Assembly: GCF_004352835.1 (NCBI RefSeq)
Contig: NZ_SJSB01000022.1
Location: 1 to 53,730, forward strand
Length of the DNA stretch: 53,730 nt
Origin: Marinomonas flavescens
GTDB lineage: Bacteria > Pseudomonadota > Gammaproteobacteria > Pseudomonadales > Marinomonadaceae
Direction of reading: 5' to 3'
Below are positions 29,006 to 37,864 of this stretch, in pieces (positions within the stretch are counted from its first letter, which is position 1; each line of letters begins with the position of its first letter). The notes below the pieces were generated by a model that was not told where the DNA came from, searched no databases, and saw nothing but the letters and a program-made list of their open reading frames with translations. The position numbers were made by a program, and so were the translations under genes.

Positions 29006-29602
29006 ATGAAACGATTATTTGACTTTACAGCGGCTTTTTGTGGGTTTTTATTGTTATCACCCGTTGTACTGCTGGTCGCTGTGTTGGTTCGTGTAAAACT
29101 AGGCTCGCCTATTTTATTTACTCAAGATCGCCCTGGTTTAGATGGTCAAGTGTTCAAAATGATGAAGTTTCGAACCATGCTTGATGGTAAAGATAAAGCG
29201 GGTAACTTATTACCAGATGATCAACGTATGACGAAATTTGGTGCTTTTTTACGCTCTACTAGTCTTGATGAATTACCCGGTTTATTTAATGTTCTTAAAG
29301 GTGATATGAGTTTGGTTGGTCCACGGCCATTGCTTGTACAATACTTACCTCTTTACAGCACTGAACAAGCACGTCGCCATAATGTTCGACCTGGTATCAC
29401 TGGCTGGGCGCAAGTTAATGGGCGAAACGAGATAAGTTGGGAAGAAAAATTTAAGTTTGATGTGTGGTATGTGGATAATCAAAGTTTCTGGCTGGATTTT
29501 AAAATACTATTATTGACGGTCAAAAAGGTCTTTGTGCGTGAAGGCATTAGCTCGAATAGTCATGTGACTATTGAACCTTTTACAGGATCCGGTCATGAGT
29601 GA
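29006..29602 (+). CDS. pglC: Undecaprenyl-phosphate N,N'-diacetylbacillosamine 1-phosphate transferase (PglC-like)
   Basis: This 198-residue monotopic phosphoglycosyltransferase starts the glycan by moving a sugar phosphate onto undecaprenyl phosphate. One N-terminal re-entrant helix ([20 protein letters not shown]) is followed by the catalytic domain: [39 protein letters not shown], and [10 protein letters not shown]. It matches PglC in size and lacks the extra domains of WbaP. Start ATG 29006 follows GGGG; a TTG at 28991 is also in frame. The neighbouring pglD, pglE and pglF genes make UDP-diNAcBac, the expected donor. Confidence 0.88.
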   Translation: MKRLFDFTAAFCGFLLLSPVVLLVAVLVRVKLGSPILFTQDRPGLDGQVFKMMKFRTMLDGKDKAGNLLPDDQRMTKFGAFLRSTSLDELPGLFNVLKGDMSLVGPRPLLVQYLPLYSTEQARRHNVRPGITGWAQVNGRNEISWEEKFKFDVWYVDNQSFWLDFKILLLTVKKVFVREGISSNSHVTIEPFTGSGHE

Positions 29603-30233
29603 AGTCCCGATTCAATCATTAGCTATTTTAGGAGCCAGTGGTCATGGTAAAGTAGTTGCAGATCTTGCTGAACTATTAGGGTATACGGTTACTTTTTATG
29701 ATGATGCTTATCCTGAGAAAACTACGCTCGAACATTGGCCTATTGCAGGTACGTTTAATGATCTTTTGTCTTTAGATTGCGATCGATTGCATGTTGTTGT
29801 GGCAATCGGGCATAACTCTATCCGGCAAGTCAAAATTACAACCCTGCTAGAAAGTTTTTTCGAGCTACCTACCTTGATACACCCAAATGCGATTGTTAGT
29901 CGTTATGCAAATATTGAGTCTGGTTGTGTAGTATTGGCAGGATCCACTGTTAACGCTTTTGCTACGATTGGCAAGGGCGTTATTATTAATAGCTGTGCGG
30001 TAATAGAGCATGATTGTGAACTTGCAGATTTTGTTCATATTTGTCCTAACGCTGCACTTGCAGGTGGAGTGAAAGTGGGTCTTGGTGCTTGGGTCGGTAT
30101 CGGTAGCCAAGTAAAGCAATTAGTCTCTATTGGTGAGCATAGTTTAATAGGGGCGGGGAGTACCGTAATAAAGAATATACCTGCTAATGTTGTTGCGTTT
30201 GGCTCTCCTGCAGTAGTTATTAAGCAAAGTTAG
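29595..30233 (+). CDS. pglD: UDP-4-amino-sugar N-acetyltransferase (PglD/NeuD-like)
   Basis: This 212-residue protein starts at ATG 29595 (AGGA upstream) and overlaps pglC by eight bases. The N-terminal Rossmann part shows [20 protein letters not shown]. The C-terminal left-handed beta-helix has hexapeptide repeats such as [19 protein letters not shown] and [14 protein letters not shown], with the catalytic His in AVIEHDCEL. PglD acetylates the C4 amine of UDP-2-acetamido-4-amino-trideoxyglucose to give UDP-diNAcBac. The gene order pglC-D-E-F supports this over a NeuD sialic-acid role. Confidence 0.88.
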   Translation: MSEVPIQSLAILGASGHGKVVADLAELLGYTVTFYDDAYPEKTTLEHWPIAGTFNDLLSLDCDRLHVVVAIGHNSIRQVKITTLLESFFELPTLIHPNAIVSRYANIESGCVVLAGSTVNAFATIGKGVIINSCAVIEHDCELADFVHICPNAALAGGVKVGLGAWVGIGSQVKQLVSIGEHSLIGAGSTVIKNIPANVVAFGSPAVVIKQS

Positions 30234-30301
30234 CTTTTTTCTTTTTAGCGTTATGTTGAAGCTATATCGATTATTTTCACATGGAATTCAATAGGTAAGA
30301 C

Positions 30302-31498
30302 ATGTTAAACACTCCTTTTTCCCCTTGGCCTTCTTTTACTCAAGAAGAAGCCGATGCTGTTAGTCGCGTTTTACTTTCTAATAAAGTGAACTATTGGACT
30401 GGAACCGAAGGTCGCGAGTTTGAAAAAGAGTTTGCGGCTTGGGTAGCTACAGATTATGCCGTTGCACTAATGAATGGCACTGTTGCATTGGATATTGCAT
30501 TGAAAGTATTAGGTGTTGTGGCTGGAGATGAGGTTATTACAACGCCTCGTACCTTTTTGGCTACGGCTTCGAGTATTGTGACAGCGGGCGCGACGCCTGT
30601 TTTTGCTGATGTTGATCTTAATAGTCAGAATATTACGGCAGAAAGTATCGAAGCTGTTCTAACTCCAAAAACGAAAGCGGTTATTGTTGTTCATCTTGCA
30701 GGCATGCCAGCTGAGATGGACGAGATTATGGCGTTAAGTCAGCGCCATGGTTTCTATGTTATTGAAGATTGCGCACAAGCACATGGTGCTAAGTATAAAG
30801 GTAAGTCTGTCGGTAGTATTGGACATATTGGTGCCTGGAGCTTTTGCCAAGATAAAATCATGAGCACTGGTGGTGAAGGTGGCATGGTAACGACAAATGA
30901 TCGTGCTTTATGGGCGAAAATGTGGGCTTATAAAGATCACGGAAAGAGTTTTGATGCTATTTATCATCATGAGCATGCTCCAGGTTTTAGATGGCTACAT
31001 GAGTCTTTTGGTACAAACTGGCGTATGACTGAAATGCAAGCTGTGTTAGGTCGTATACAGTTAACGCGAATGAAAGATTGGACTCATAAGCGCCAAGAAA
31101 ATGCGGCGTTGCTTGATGCCGTTGCAAGTGAGTTTGAAGGGATTCGTTTGGTTCGTGTACCGCAATACAGTCAGCATGCTGAGTACAAACACTATATGTT
31201 TATCCGACCAGAGTACTTAGCGCCAGGCTGGACGCGTGATCGTATTGTTGAAGAATTTGTTGCAAGTGGTGTGCCTTGTTTTCAAGGGAGTTGTTCTGAA
31301 GTTTATCGAGAGAAAGCCTTTGATAATACCCCTTGGCGCCCAGAGGTTTGCTTAGCTAATACTGTAGAGCTTGGTGAGGCGAGTTTGATGTTTTTGGTTC
31401 ATCCAACATTAACTGAAGCAGAAATGAGCAAAACGTGTGATACGATGCAACAGATTTTTAAAAACGCAACACTACCTGTTATCAGCAAGAGTTTTTAG
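30302..31498 (+). CDS. pglE: UDP-4-keto-sugar aminotransferase (PglE-like, DegT/DnrJ/EryC1 family)
   Basis: This 398-residue PLP enzyme aminates C4 of the UDP-4-keto sugar made by PglF. The PLP lysine is K185 in FCQDKIMSTGGEGG. Upstream are VIEDCAQAHGAKY, which binds the cofactor ring, and VNYWTGTEGREFEKEFA. The length is typical. AGGT lies upstream of the ATG at 30302. Its neighbours PglD and PglF act just after and before it in the bacillosamine pathway. Confidence 0.9.
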   Translation: MLNTPFSPWPSFTQEEADAVSRVLLSNKVNYWTGTEGREFEKEFAAWVATDYAVALMNGTVALDIALKVLGVVAGDEVITTPRTFLATASSIVTAGATPVFADVDLNSQNITAESIEAVLTPKTKAVIVVHLAGMPAEMDEIMALSQRHGFYVIEDCAQAHGAKYKGKSVGSIGHIGAWSFCQDKIMSTGGEGGMVTTNDRALWAKMWAYKDHGKSFDAIYHHEHAPGFRWLHESFGTNWRMTEMQAVLGRIQLTRMKDWTHKRQENAALLDAVASEFEGIRLVRVPQYSQHAEYKHYMFIRPEYLAPGWTRDRIVEEFVASGVPCFQGSCSEVYREKAFDNTPWRPEVCLANTVELGEASLMFLVHPTLTEAEMSKTCDTMQQIFKNATLPVISKSF

Positions 31499-31590
31499 CT
31501 TCTATGCATTGCTACGCTGCAATAGGTCTTCTATATAAAGTTGTCTTTAGAGTGAAAAAGCTATTACCAACCAAAGGATATTGAAACGTT

Positions 31591-33558
31591 ATGATGAATC
31601 AGCTTAATTGCATTTGGAGTTTACCGCGCTTTTATAAGCGAGTGATAAGCTTAGTGGTCGATTCAGTTTTTGTTTCTTTGGCTTTTATATTCGCTTATTG
31701 GGCTCGTTTGGGTAACTTTAACTCACTTCCTGATACTTTTTGGTTGGTGTTGATTGGTGCCATTATTGTCACACTGTTAGTCAATGTTCGACTTGGTCTT
31801 TATAGGGCGGTGTTACGTTATTTAACCTTTCATGCCTTTAGTGCTATTTTGCTTGGCGCCGCTATTTCTGCGCTAAGCATTACGTCTTTTTCTTATTTCT
31901 TTAATGCCCCTATACCTCGTACCGTGCCCATTATCTACTTTCCTTTTTTTGTCATGCTGTGCGGTGGGTCCCGTTTATTGGTCCGTGCTTTGATCGTACA
32001 AATCCCCAAAAAAGGCTCAGAAGCCGTTTTGGTATTTGGTGCGGGTGCTACTGGCCGTCAGTTGGCGTTGGCCTTACGTCAAGCGTCTAGTTGTCGGATC
32101 AAAGGGTACATTGATCAAGATACATCATTAGTAAACACCATTATTCAAGGTGTTACGGTTTACCATGTTGATAAAATGGAAGAATTAATTAATAAATTTA
32201 ATATCAAAAAAGTATTACTAGCGATTCCTAAGGCAAGTCGATCTGAACGAAAAAAAGTCATTGAGCGGTTGCTGCCTTATGCCGTTGAGGTACTTACCGT
32301 ACCTGACTTTGATGACATCGTTTCAGGAAAGGCCAAAATCAATGAGTTACAAGATGTCGCGGTAGATGATCTGCTAGGTCGTGATGTAGTAGAACCTGAT
32401 TCGTCTTTGATGGGGGCCAATATCACAGGAAAAGTGGTGATGGTTACGGGGGCGGGTGGCTCAATTGGTTCAGAACTATGCCGCCAGATTATAAAGCAGC
32501 GTCCAAGTACTTTGATCCTTTTTGATGTGTCTGAGTTTGCTGTTTATAAAATTGACAAAGAATTGAATGAAATCCAAGGCAAACTATCTTTTAAGGTCAA
32601 TATCGTTCCTTTGATTGGTTCTGTTCAACGTATCAACCGTCTAATGCAAACTATGAAGGCCTTTGCTGTTAATACTGTTTATCATGCGGCGGCTTATAAA
32701 CATGTTCCCTTGGTAGAATATAATATGGTGGAAGGTGTTCGTAACAACGCCTTTGGAACCTATTATTGCGCTAAGGCGGCTATTGAAAGCGGAGTGAGTT
32801 CTTTTGTTCTTATTTCTACCGATAAAGCCGTGCGGCCTACCAATGTAATGGGCGCAACTAAGCGGATGGCAGAGTTGGCGTTGCAGGCATTAGCGGAAGA
32901 AGAAGCGAAAAAGCCAAATGGTACTCGCTTTTGTATGGTTCGTTTCGGTAATGTGCTTGGTTCGTCTGGTTCTGTTATTCCTGTGTTTAAAAAACAAATT
33001 GCTGAAAATCGACCGATTACAGTGACACACCCCGATATCATTCGTTACTTCATGACGATTCCAGAAGCGGCGCAGTTAGTTATCCAAGCTGGGTCTATGG
33101 GTAAAGGCGGCGATGTGTTTGTCTTAGACATGGGTGACCCGGTTAAGATTGTTGATCTAGCCAAAAATCTCATTCGTTTATCTGGTTTAGAAGTGAAATC
33201 TTCTGAGAACCCAAACGGTGATATTGAAATTCAATTTACTGGGTTACGCCCAGGTGAAAAGTTGTTTGAAGAGTTATTGATTGGTGATAATACAGAGAAA
33301 ACCCTTCATGAGCGCATTATGACAGCGAATGAGCGATTCTTATCCTTGTCTGCTTTTGACGACACTATGGATAAGCTTGGCAAGGCTTGCCATGAGTTTG
33401 ATTGTGATAAAGTGCGTGAAATATTGATTGCAGCCCCTACTGGTTTTCAACCAACAGATGGCATCGGTGATTCGGTTTGGAATGCGAATGAGCAGCAGAG
33501 AATCCGAAACGATGACAATGTGTTGCCACTTCCTTTCAAAGATACAAAAGCTAGATAG
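31591..33558 (+). CDS. pglF: UDP-GlcNAc 4,6-dehydratase (PglF/WbpM family)
   Basis: This 655-residue membrane protein has about four N-terminal transmembrane helices, then a first Rossmann domain (VLVFGAGATGRQL) and a C-terminal SDR domain. The SDR domain has VTGAGGSIGSELCRQ near residue 284, NNAFGTYYCAKAA, and the STDKAVRPTNVMGATKR active-site block in which Met takes the place of the SDR Tyr, as usual in this subfamily. It dehydrates UDP-GlcNAc to the 4-keto-6-deoxy sugar. The product feeds PglE. ATG codons occur at 31591 and 31594. A tandem repeat array follows. Confidence 0.93.
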   Translation: MMNQLNCIWSLPRFYKRVISLVVDSVFVSLAFIFAYWARLGNFNSLPDTFWLVLIGAIIVTLLVNVRLGLYRAVLRYLTFHAFSAILLGAAISALSITSFSYFFNAPIPRTVPIIYFPFFVMLCGGSRLLVRALIVQIPKKGSEAVLVFGAGATGRQLALALRQASSCRIKGYIDQDTSLVNTIIQGVTVYHVDKMEELINKFNIKKVLLAIPKASRSERKKVIERLLPYAVEVLTVPDFDDIVSGKAKINELQDVAVDDLLGRDVVEPDSSLMGANITGKVVMVTGAGGSIGSELCRQIIKQRPSTLILFDVSEFAVYKIDKELNEIQGKLSFKVNIVPLIGSVQRINRLMQTMKAFAVNTVYHAAAYKHVPLVEYNMVEGVRNNAFGTYYCAKAAIESGVSSFVLISTDKAVRPTNVMGATKRMAELALQALAEEEAKKPNGTRFCMVRFGNVLGSSGSVIPVFKKQIAENRPITVTHPDIIRYFMTIPEAAQLVIQAGSMGKGGDVFVLDMGDPVKIVDLAKNLIRLSGLEVKSSENPNGDIEIQFTGLRPGEKLFEELLIGDNTEKTLHERIMTANERFLSLSAFDDTMDKLGKACHEFDCDKVREILIAAPTGFQPTDGIGDSVWNANEQQRIRNDDNVLPLPFKDTKAR

Positions 33559-35110
33559 CTTTTAAGGTAAGCAGGCCTGTAAGTGCAAGGTCAAGTGACA
33601 GGTGATGAGGTGTGCCCTTTAGGCCAGTAACTGGAGATCTTTTAAAGCCAATCATCGGTTAAAGTCGAAATGACAGGTGATGTTTTGGTGGTTGGAAAAA
33701 TCACTTTGATCACAGGTGTCTAGTGTGTTTGGTGTCATTAGCACTGTGGTCATCAGCCTAAAGACTGACCTACAAATGACAGGCCAAGAGCAGGTGATGA
33801 GGTGTGCCCTTGTGGGCTGGCCTTTAGGCCAGTAACTGGAGATTGATTGAACCCAATTATTGGTTAAAGTCGAAATGACAGGTGATGTTTTGGTGGTTGG
33901 AAAAATCACTTTGATCACAGGTGTCTCGTGTGGTTGGTGTCATTAGTACTGTGGTCATCAGCCTAAAGGCTGACCTACAAATGACAGGTCAAGAGGAGGT
34001 GATGAGGTGTGCCTTTGTGGGCTGGCCTTTAGGCCAGTAACTCATGAATTGATGAAACCAACTATCGGTTAAAGTCAAAATGACTGGTGATGTTTTGGTG
34101 GTTGGAAAATAGAGTCATGTTAATCACAGGTGTCTCGTGTGGTTGGTGTCATTAGTACTGTGGTCATCAGCCTAAAGGCTGACCTACAAATGACAGGCCA
34201 AGAGCAGGTGATGAGGTGGGCTCTTGTAGGTTAGCCTTTAGGCTAATAAATGGAGATTTGATGAATTCAATCATCGGTTAAAGTCGAAATGATGGGTGAT
34301 GTTTTGGTGGTTGGAAAATAGAGTCATGTTAATCACAGGTGTCTCGTGTGGTTGGTGTCATTAGTACTGTGGTCATCAGCCTAAAGGCTGACCTACAAAT
34401 GACAGGTCAAGAGCAGGTGATGAGGTGTGCCTTTGTGGGCTGGCCTTTAGGCCAGTAACTCATGAATTGATGAAACCAACTATCGGTTAAAGTCGAAATG
34501 ACTGGTGATGTTTTGGTGGTTGGAAAATAGAGTCATGTTAATCACAGGTGTCTCGTGTGTTTGGCTCATATATTCCGCGGCATCTGGGCTAAAGCCCAGC
34601 CCACAAGGTCTAGTGACAGGTCAAGTGCAAGGCCAAGAGCGTCATGTTAAGCACAGGTGTCTCGTCTGTTTGGTTTTATTGGTACAGTGGTCATCAGCCT
34701 AAAGACTAACCTACAAGGGCCAGGTCAAGTGACAGACCATTTGGTTGTATAAGCATCATGTTAATCACAGGTGTCTCGTCTGTTTGGTTTTATTGGCACA
34801 GTGGTCATCAGCCTAAAGACTGACCTACAAGGGCCAGGTCAAGTGACAGACCATTTGGCTGTATAAGCATCATGTTAATCACAGGTGTCTCGTCTGTTTG
34901 GTTTCATTAGTACTGTGGTCATCAGCCTAAAGACTGACCTACAAGGGCCAGGTCAAGTGACAGACCATTTGGCTGTATAAGCATCATGTTAATCACAGGT
35001 GTCTCGTCTGTTTGGTTTCATTAGTACTGTGGTCATCAGCCTAAAGACTGACCTACAAGGGCCAGGTCAAGTGACAGAGCAAGGTCAAGAGCAAGGTCAA
35101 GACCAGTTCG
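33559..35110 (+). repeat. REP/BIME-like repeat array 1
   Basis: The array holds no gene. It consists of five copies of a roughly 207-base unit (landmark GGTGATGTTTTGGTGG recurring from 33671, 33876, 34081, 34290 and 34499). Four copies of a 114-base unit follow (landmark CATGTTAA, starting at 34640, 34754, 34868 and 34982). Each long unit carries two small hairpins, for example CAGCCTAAAGGCTG and GGCCTTTAGGCC, in opposite orientation. I count 14 hairpin cores. It lies between two converging genes. Open frames inside it (for example at 33652 and 34505) are repeat artefacts. Confidence 0.9.
34640..35095 (+). repeat. 114-base tandem repeat, four copies
   Basis: This is a subarray of array 1 in which only the half-module with one hairpin is repeated. 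The unit runs from CATGTTAATCACAGGTGTCT through CAGCCTAAAGACTGACC to a short CAAGTGACAG tail. The spacing is exactly 114 bases between successive starts. The last three copies are nearly identical, which suggests recent expansion. Confidence 0.85.
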
Positions 35111-35122
35111 GTATTTAGGTTT

Positions 35123-36568
35123 TTAGTTTTCAGGTATGACTATTTTTATGTCTGGGTGTTTTTGTTTTAGTTGTGTTTTTAATGTCGCTTTGGCTTGTTC
35201 ATCCCCGTGGACGATGTGGATTTTCTGTGGTTTGACGCGCATACGTTTGATGAAGTTGAGTAGGTCACTTTGGCCTGCGTGGGCTGAGTAGCCGCTGATC
35301 TGTTTTACGTTGGCTTTGATGGGGTATTTTACGCCGTCGAAGGTGGCGTAGCCGTTGGTTTTGTCGTGGTAGCGTAGGATGTCTCGTCCAGGTGTGCCTG
35401 CGGCTTGGTAGCCAACGAAGAGTGCGTCGTTTCTGGCGTCTCCCAGTAAGGCTTTTAGGTAGTTGACCATACGTCCGCCTGCGCACATGCCGGAGGCGGC
35501 GATGACGATGGCGGGTCTGGTTTGGCGTTTTAAATAGTCGACGGTTTGCAGGTGGTTTTCGTGGCTGTTTATGGTGGTTACTTGCTCAAAACTGAGTGGG
35601 TGTCTACCGGCGTTAAGGCGCACTTTGGCTTCTTTGTCCCAGTAGTGTTTGAGGGATTTATACACGGCGGTGAATTTACTGGCGAGGGGGGAGTCGATGA
35701 TGATGTCGATGTCTTCCCAATTAAGTGGTTTGCCTGAGCGTGTGTGGCTGATGGTTTTGGTTTTGTTCTGATGAATAATGTGTTCGAGTTCGTAGAGTAG
35801 TTCTTGGGTACGGCCAATGCTAAAGGCGGGGATGAGTACGGTGCCCGCGTCGCTTAGCGCGTGTTCGATACTTTGTTGTAGGTTACGACGACGTATTGCG
35901 CGGTTTTCGTGATTGCGGTCGCCGTAGGTGCTTTCTATTACTACTTGGTCTGCTCGATAAGGGGACTTTGGTGCATTGAGCAGGGGTGAATAAGGGGCGC
36001 CTAGGTCTCCTGAAAACAATACATCGTGGTAGCGTTTGTTGCGTGTTTTAAGAGTAGGGCTGGTTACTCTGAATACGCCATAGGCTGAGCCTAGGATGTG
36101 GCCTGCTTGATACAGTTTTAATTGAACGCTGGCATTTGAGTGGTGGGTAAGCGGAATAGACACCCATTGCTTATAATCGAGCGGAACAATTTGCGACGCG
36201 AGTCTTTTTAGGCAGGCTCTGATGATGCTGGCATTACGCGTAACGCCGACTTTCAAGGCGTCTTCTATGACCAGTGGTAGCAGCTCGGCGCTGGGTTTTG
36301 AGCAATAGATGGGTCCGGTGAATCCCGCTGCGAGTAAATAAGGCAAGCGGCCAACATGATCGATGTGTACGTGGGTGACAAACAGCGCTTGCACGGCGGT
36401 TATGTCGAACTCGATTTCCAATTGATTAGAGCCCGCCCCAGAGCCAGAAGTTTCAGCGCCTTGGAATAAACCGCAATCGACCAAGATGGAATGGTCATCG
36501 CCAATAAACAATTCATGGCAAGAGCCAGTCACGCCTTGTACTGCACCGTGGTGTTTTATAGTCAGCAT
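35123..36568 (-). CDS. Beta-CASP metallo-beta-lactamase-fold RNA/DNA hydrolase
   Basis: The protein (481 residues from ATG 36568, with AAGGA five bases upstream) belongs to the MBL-fold group that includes CPSF73-like exonucleases. Zinc ligands are visible in VTHVHIDHVGRLPYLL and SGDLGAP. The beta-CASP motifs include VIESTYGDRNHENR, IAASGMCAGGRMVNYL and GYSAHAGQSDLLNF. An extension to 36607 has no ribosome site. Proteins of this type are annotated as RNA-processing exonucleases in many proteobacteria; the actual substrate is unknown. It is transcribed toward array 1 and diverges from the second MarR-like gene. Confidence 0.88.
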   Translation of the reverse strand: MLTIKHHGAVQGVTGSCHELFIGDDHSILVDCGLFQGAETSGSGAGSNQLEIEFDITAVQALFVTHVHIDHVGRLPYLLAAGFTGPIYCSKPSAELLPLVIEDALKVGVTRNASIIRACLKRLASQIVPLDYKQWVSIPLTHHSNASVQLKLYQAGHILGSAYGVFRVTSPTLKTRNKRYHDVLFSGDLGAPYSPLLNAPKSPYRADQVVIESTYGDRNHENRAIRRRNLQQSIEHALSDAGTVLIPAFSIGRTQELLYELEHIIHQNKTKTISHTRSGKPLNWEDIDIIIDSPLASKFTAVYKSLKHYWDKEAKVRLNAGRHPLSFEQVTTINSHENHLQTVDYLKRQTRPAIVIAASGMCAGGRMVNYLKALLGDARNDALFVGYQAAGTPGRDILRYHDKTNGYATFDGVKYPIKANVKQISGYSAHAGQSDLLNFIKRMRVKPQKIHIVHGDEQAKATLKTQLKQKHPDIKIVIPEN

Positions 36569-36725
36569 ACAAATCCTTGTGTCTTTCTGTGATTTTGATT
36601 GAAACATGGTTTCAATATAGACGAGAAAAACGCAAACCCCAAAATCGATGCAATTAGATTGGTTGTCTAATTTTCGTGTTTTTTACCACATTATTTGTAT
36701 GATTTAGCTGGCTGTTTTTACCATT

Positions 36726-36740
36726 GTTCACTCAATGAAC
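36726..36740. promoter_or_regulatory. Candidate operator of the EPS MarR-type regulator (copy 2)
   Basis: GTTCA-CTCAA-TGAAC is a perfect palindrome with the same arms and spacing as the site at 445-459. It lies in the 319-base divergent region between the beta-CASP gene and the second regulator. No other clear feature is seen in that spacer. Confidence 0.45.
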
Positions 36741-36887
36741 GGGTTTATCCTAGATGAGACAAAATAACGTCAATGGTACGAATGTTAAGTGTTACTCTTA
36801 AAAAGCTTTTGCTAAAAGTTACCTATTTTAATGGTCAATATAACGCGACTAATGACGTTGTGCGTGATCAGAATAAGGTTGCTTGCT

Positions 36888-37229
36888 ATGCTGTCTGACG
36901 AATACCGCTACAAGATTTTAAAAGAGCTGCAGCAGAATCCTAATCTTAGCCAGCGAGAGCTAGCTAAGCGTTTGGGTATCAGCTTAGGTAAAACCAATTT
37001 TTGTTTAAAAGCCTTGATTGAAAAAGGGTTAGTCAAAGCGGGTAATTTTAAAAAGAGCTCAGACAAAGTAAGGTATCTGTATTTACTGACGCCCAAGGGC
37101 ATAGAAGAACGTGTCTCCCTCACTCACCATTTTCTACAAAGAAAACTCAACGAGCACGAAGAGTTAACGAGTGAAATTGAAGCATTGCGTAGAGAAGTCG
37201 CGGATGCGGCTCAGCGCGGAAGGCCATGA
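36888..37229 (+). CDS. MarR-family EPS-associated transcriptional regulator, second copy
   Basis: This 113-residue paralogue of the regulator at 553-891 begins MLSDEYRYKILKEL with the helix-turn-helix LSQRELAKRLGISLGKTNFC unchanged. It differs mainly by a C-terminal end reading EALRREVADAAQRGRP. The coding end runs in another frame into a manC remnant, so its last residues come from a deletion junction. The ATG at 36888 matches the start of copy 1; the open frame upstream to 36831 has no support. The DNA-binding part is intact, so it may still be active and share targets with copy 1. Confidence 0.85.
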   Translation: MLSDEYRYKILKELQQNPNLSQRELAKRLGISLGKTNFCLKALIEKGLVKAGNFKKSSDKVRYLYLLTPKGIEERVSLTHHFLQRKLNEHEELTSEIEALRREVADAAQRGRP

Positions 37230-37581
37230 AGAACACATGTTTCACACCACGGAGCACCGCCCTTGGGGTTCTTATCAAACCGTAGACCTTGGCTAGCGTC
37301 ATCAAGTGAAACGCATCATGGTAAAGCCCGGTGAAAAGCTTAGTGTGCAAATGCATCATCATAGAGCTGAACATTGGGTCGTAGTATCCGGCACAGCCAA
37401 AGTACAAAACGGCGACAAAGAAATTTTACTGACTGAAAACGAATCCACTTACATCCCTGTTGGCGTGGTTCATGCGCTAGAAAACCCAGGGAAAATCCTG
37501 TTAGAAATCATTGAAGTGCAATCGGGTAATTACCTCGGTGAAGATGACATAGTGCGTTTTAGTGACAGGTATGGACGGTGA
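37214..37581 (+). pseudogene. manC: manC 3' remnant (truncated, with internal stop)
   Basis: The frame beginning AEGHEEHMFHTT corresponds to AEGREEHMFHTT near residue 350 of the intact ManC. It continues HRPWGSYQTVDLG, then a TAG at 37294-37296 replaces GAA. After that, the cupin part is almost identical to ManC, including [10 protein letters not shown] and ending at the same FSDRYGR. The nucleotidyltransferase half is gone. Together with the regulator upstream this is an internally deleted copy of the marR-manC start of the locus. An ATG at 37306 could allow a free 91-residue cupin, but there is no evidence for its use. Confidence 0.85.
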
Positions 37582-37700
37582 TCATAGGTGTCAGCTCATT
37601 ATTAGGGCAGTTTTTGTGTCGGTTAAAGTTGATATTGGATAAATGATAGTTTTTACCTTTAAATTTAATTATGTATGTCAGTATTATTTGGATATTGATT

Positions 37701-37728
37701 TTGCTTTGGCTCATCTGTTCGTTATAAT
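37701..37728 (+). promoter_or_regulatory. Candidate promoter for the O-antigen ligase gene
   Basis: TTGCTT at 37701-37706 and TATAAT at 37723-37728 are separated by 16 bases, within the 283-base spacer before the ligase-family gene at 37865. This would leave a leader of about 130 bases. Only the -10 box is a strong match. Confidence 0.35.
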
Positions 37729-37864
37729 CAAAAGTTGACAAATTGTATTACGTAAGTGATTTTTTACATATTTTGGAAATCTATTTTGTAACCATTCAGT
37801 GTTTATGATTTTGAAAATTAACTGGTAAATTACTTCGATAGTAAATTATAGGGAATACGAATTA

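Noticed and set aside
33559..35110. CRISPR array
   Set aside because: The repeats are long (114 and about 207 bases), contiguous and contain internal hairpins. There are no unique spacers of 30-40 bases and no cas genes nearby.
35546..35737. Plus-strand frames within the beta-CASP gene
   Set aside because: Shadows of the minus-strand gene, which has intact zinc and beta-CASP motifs.
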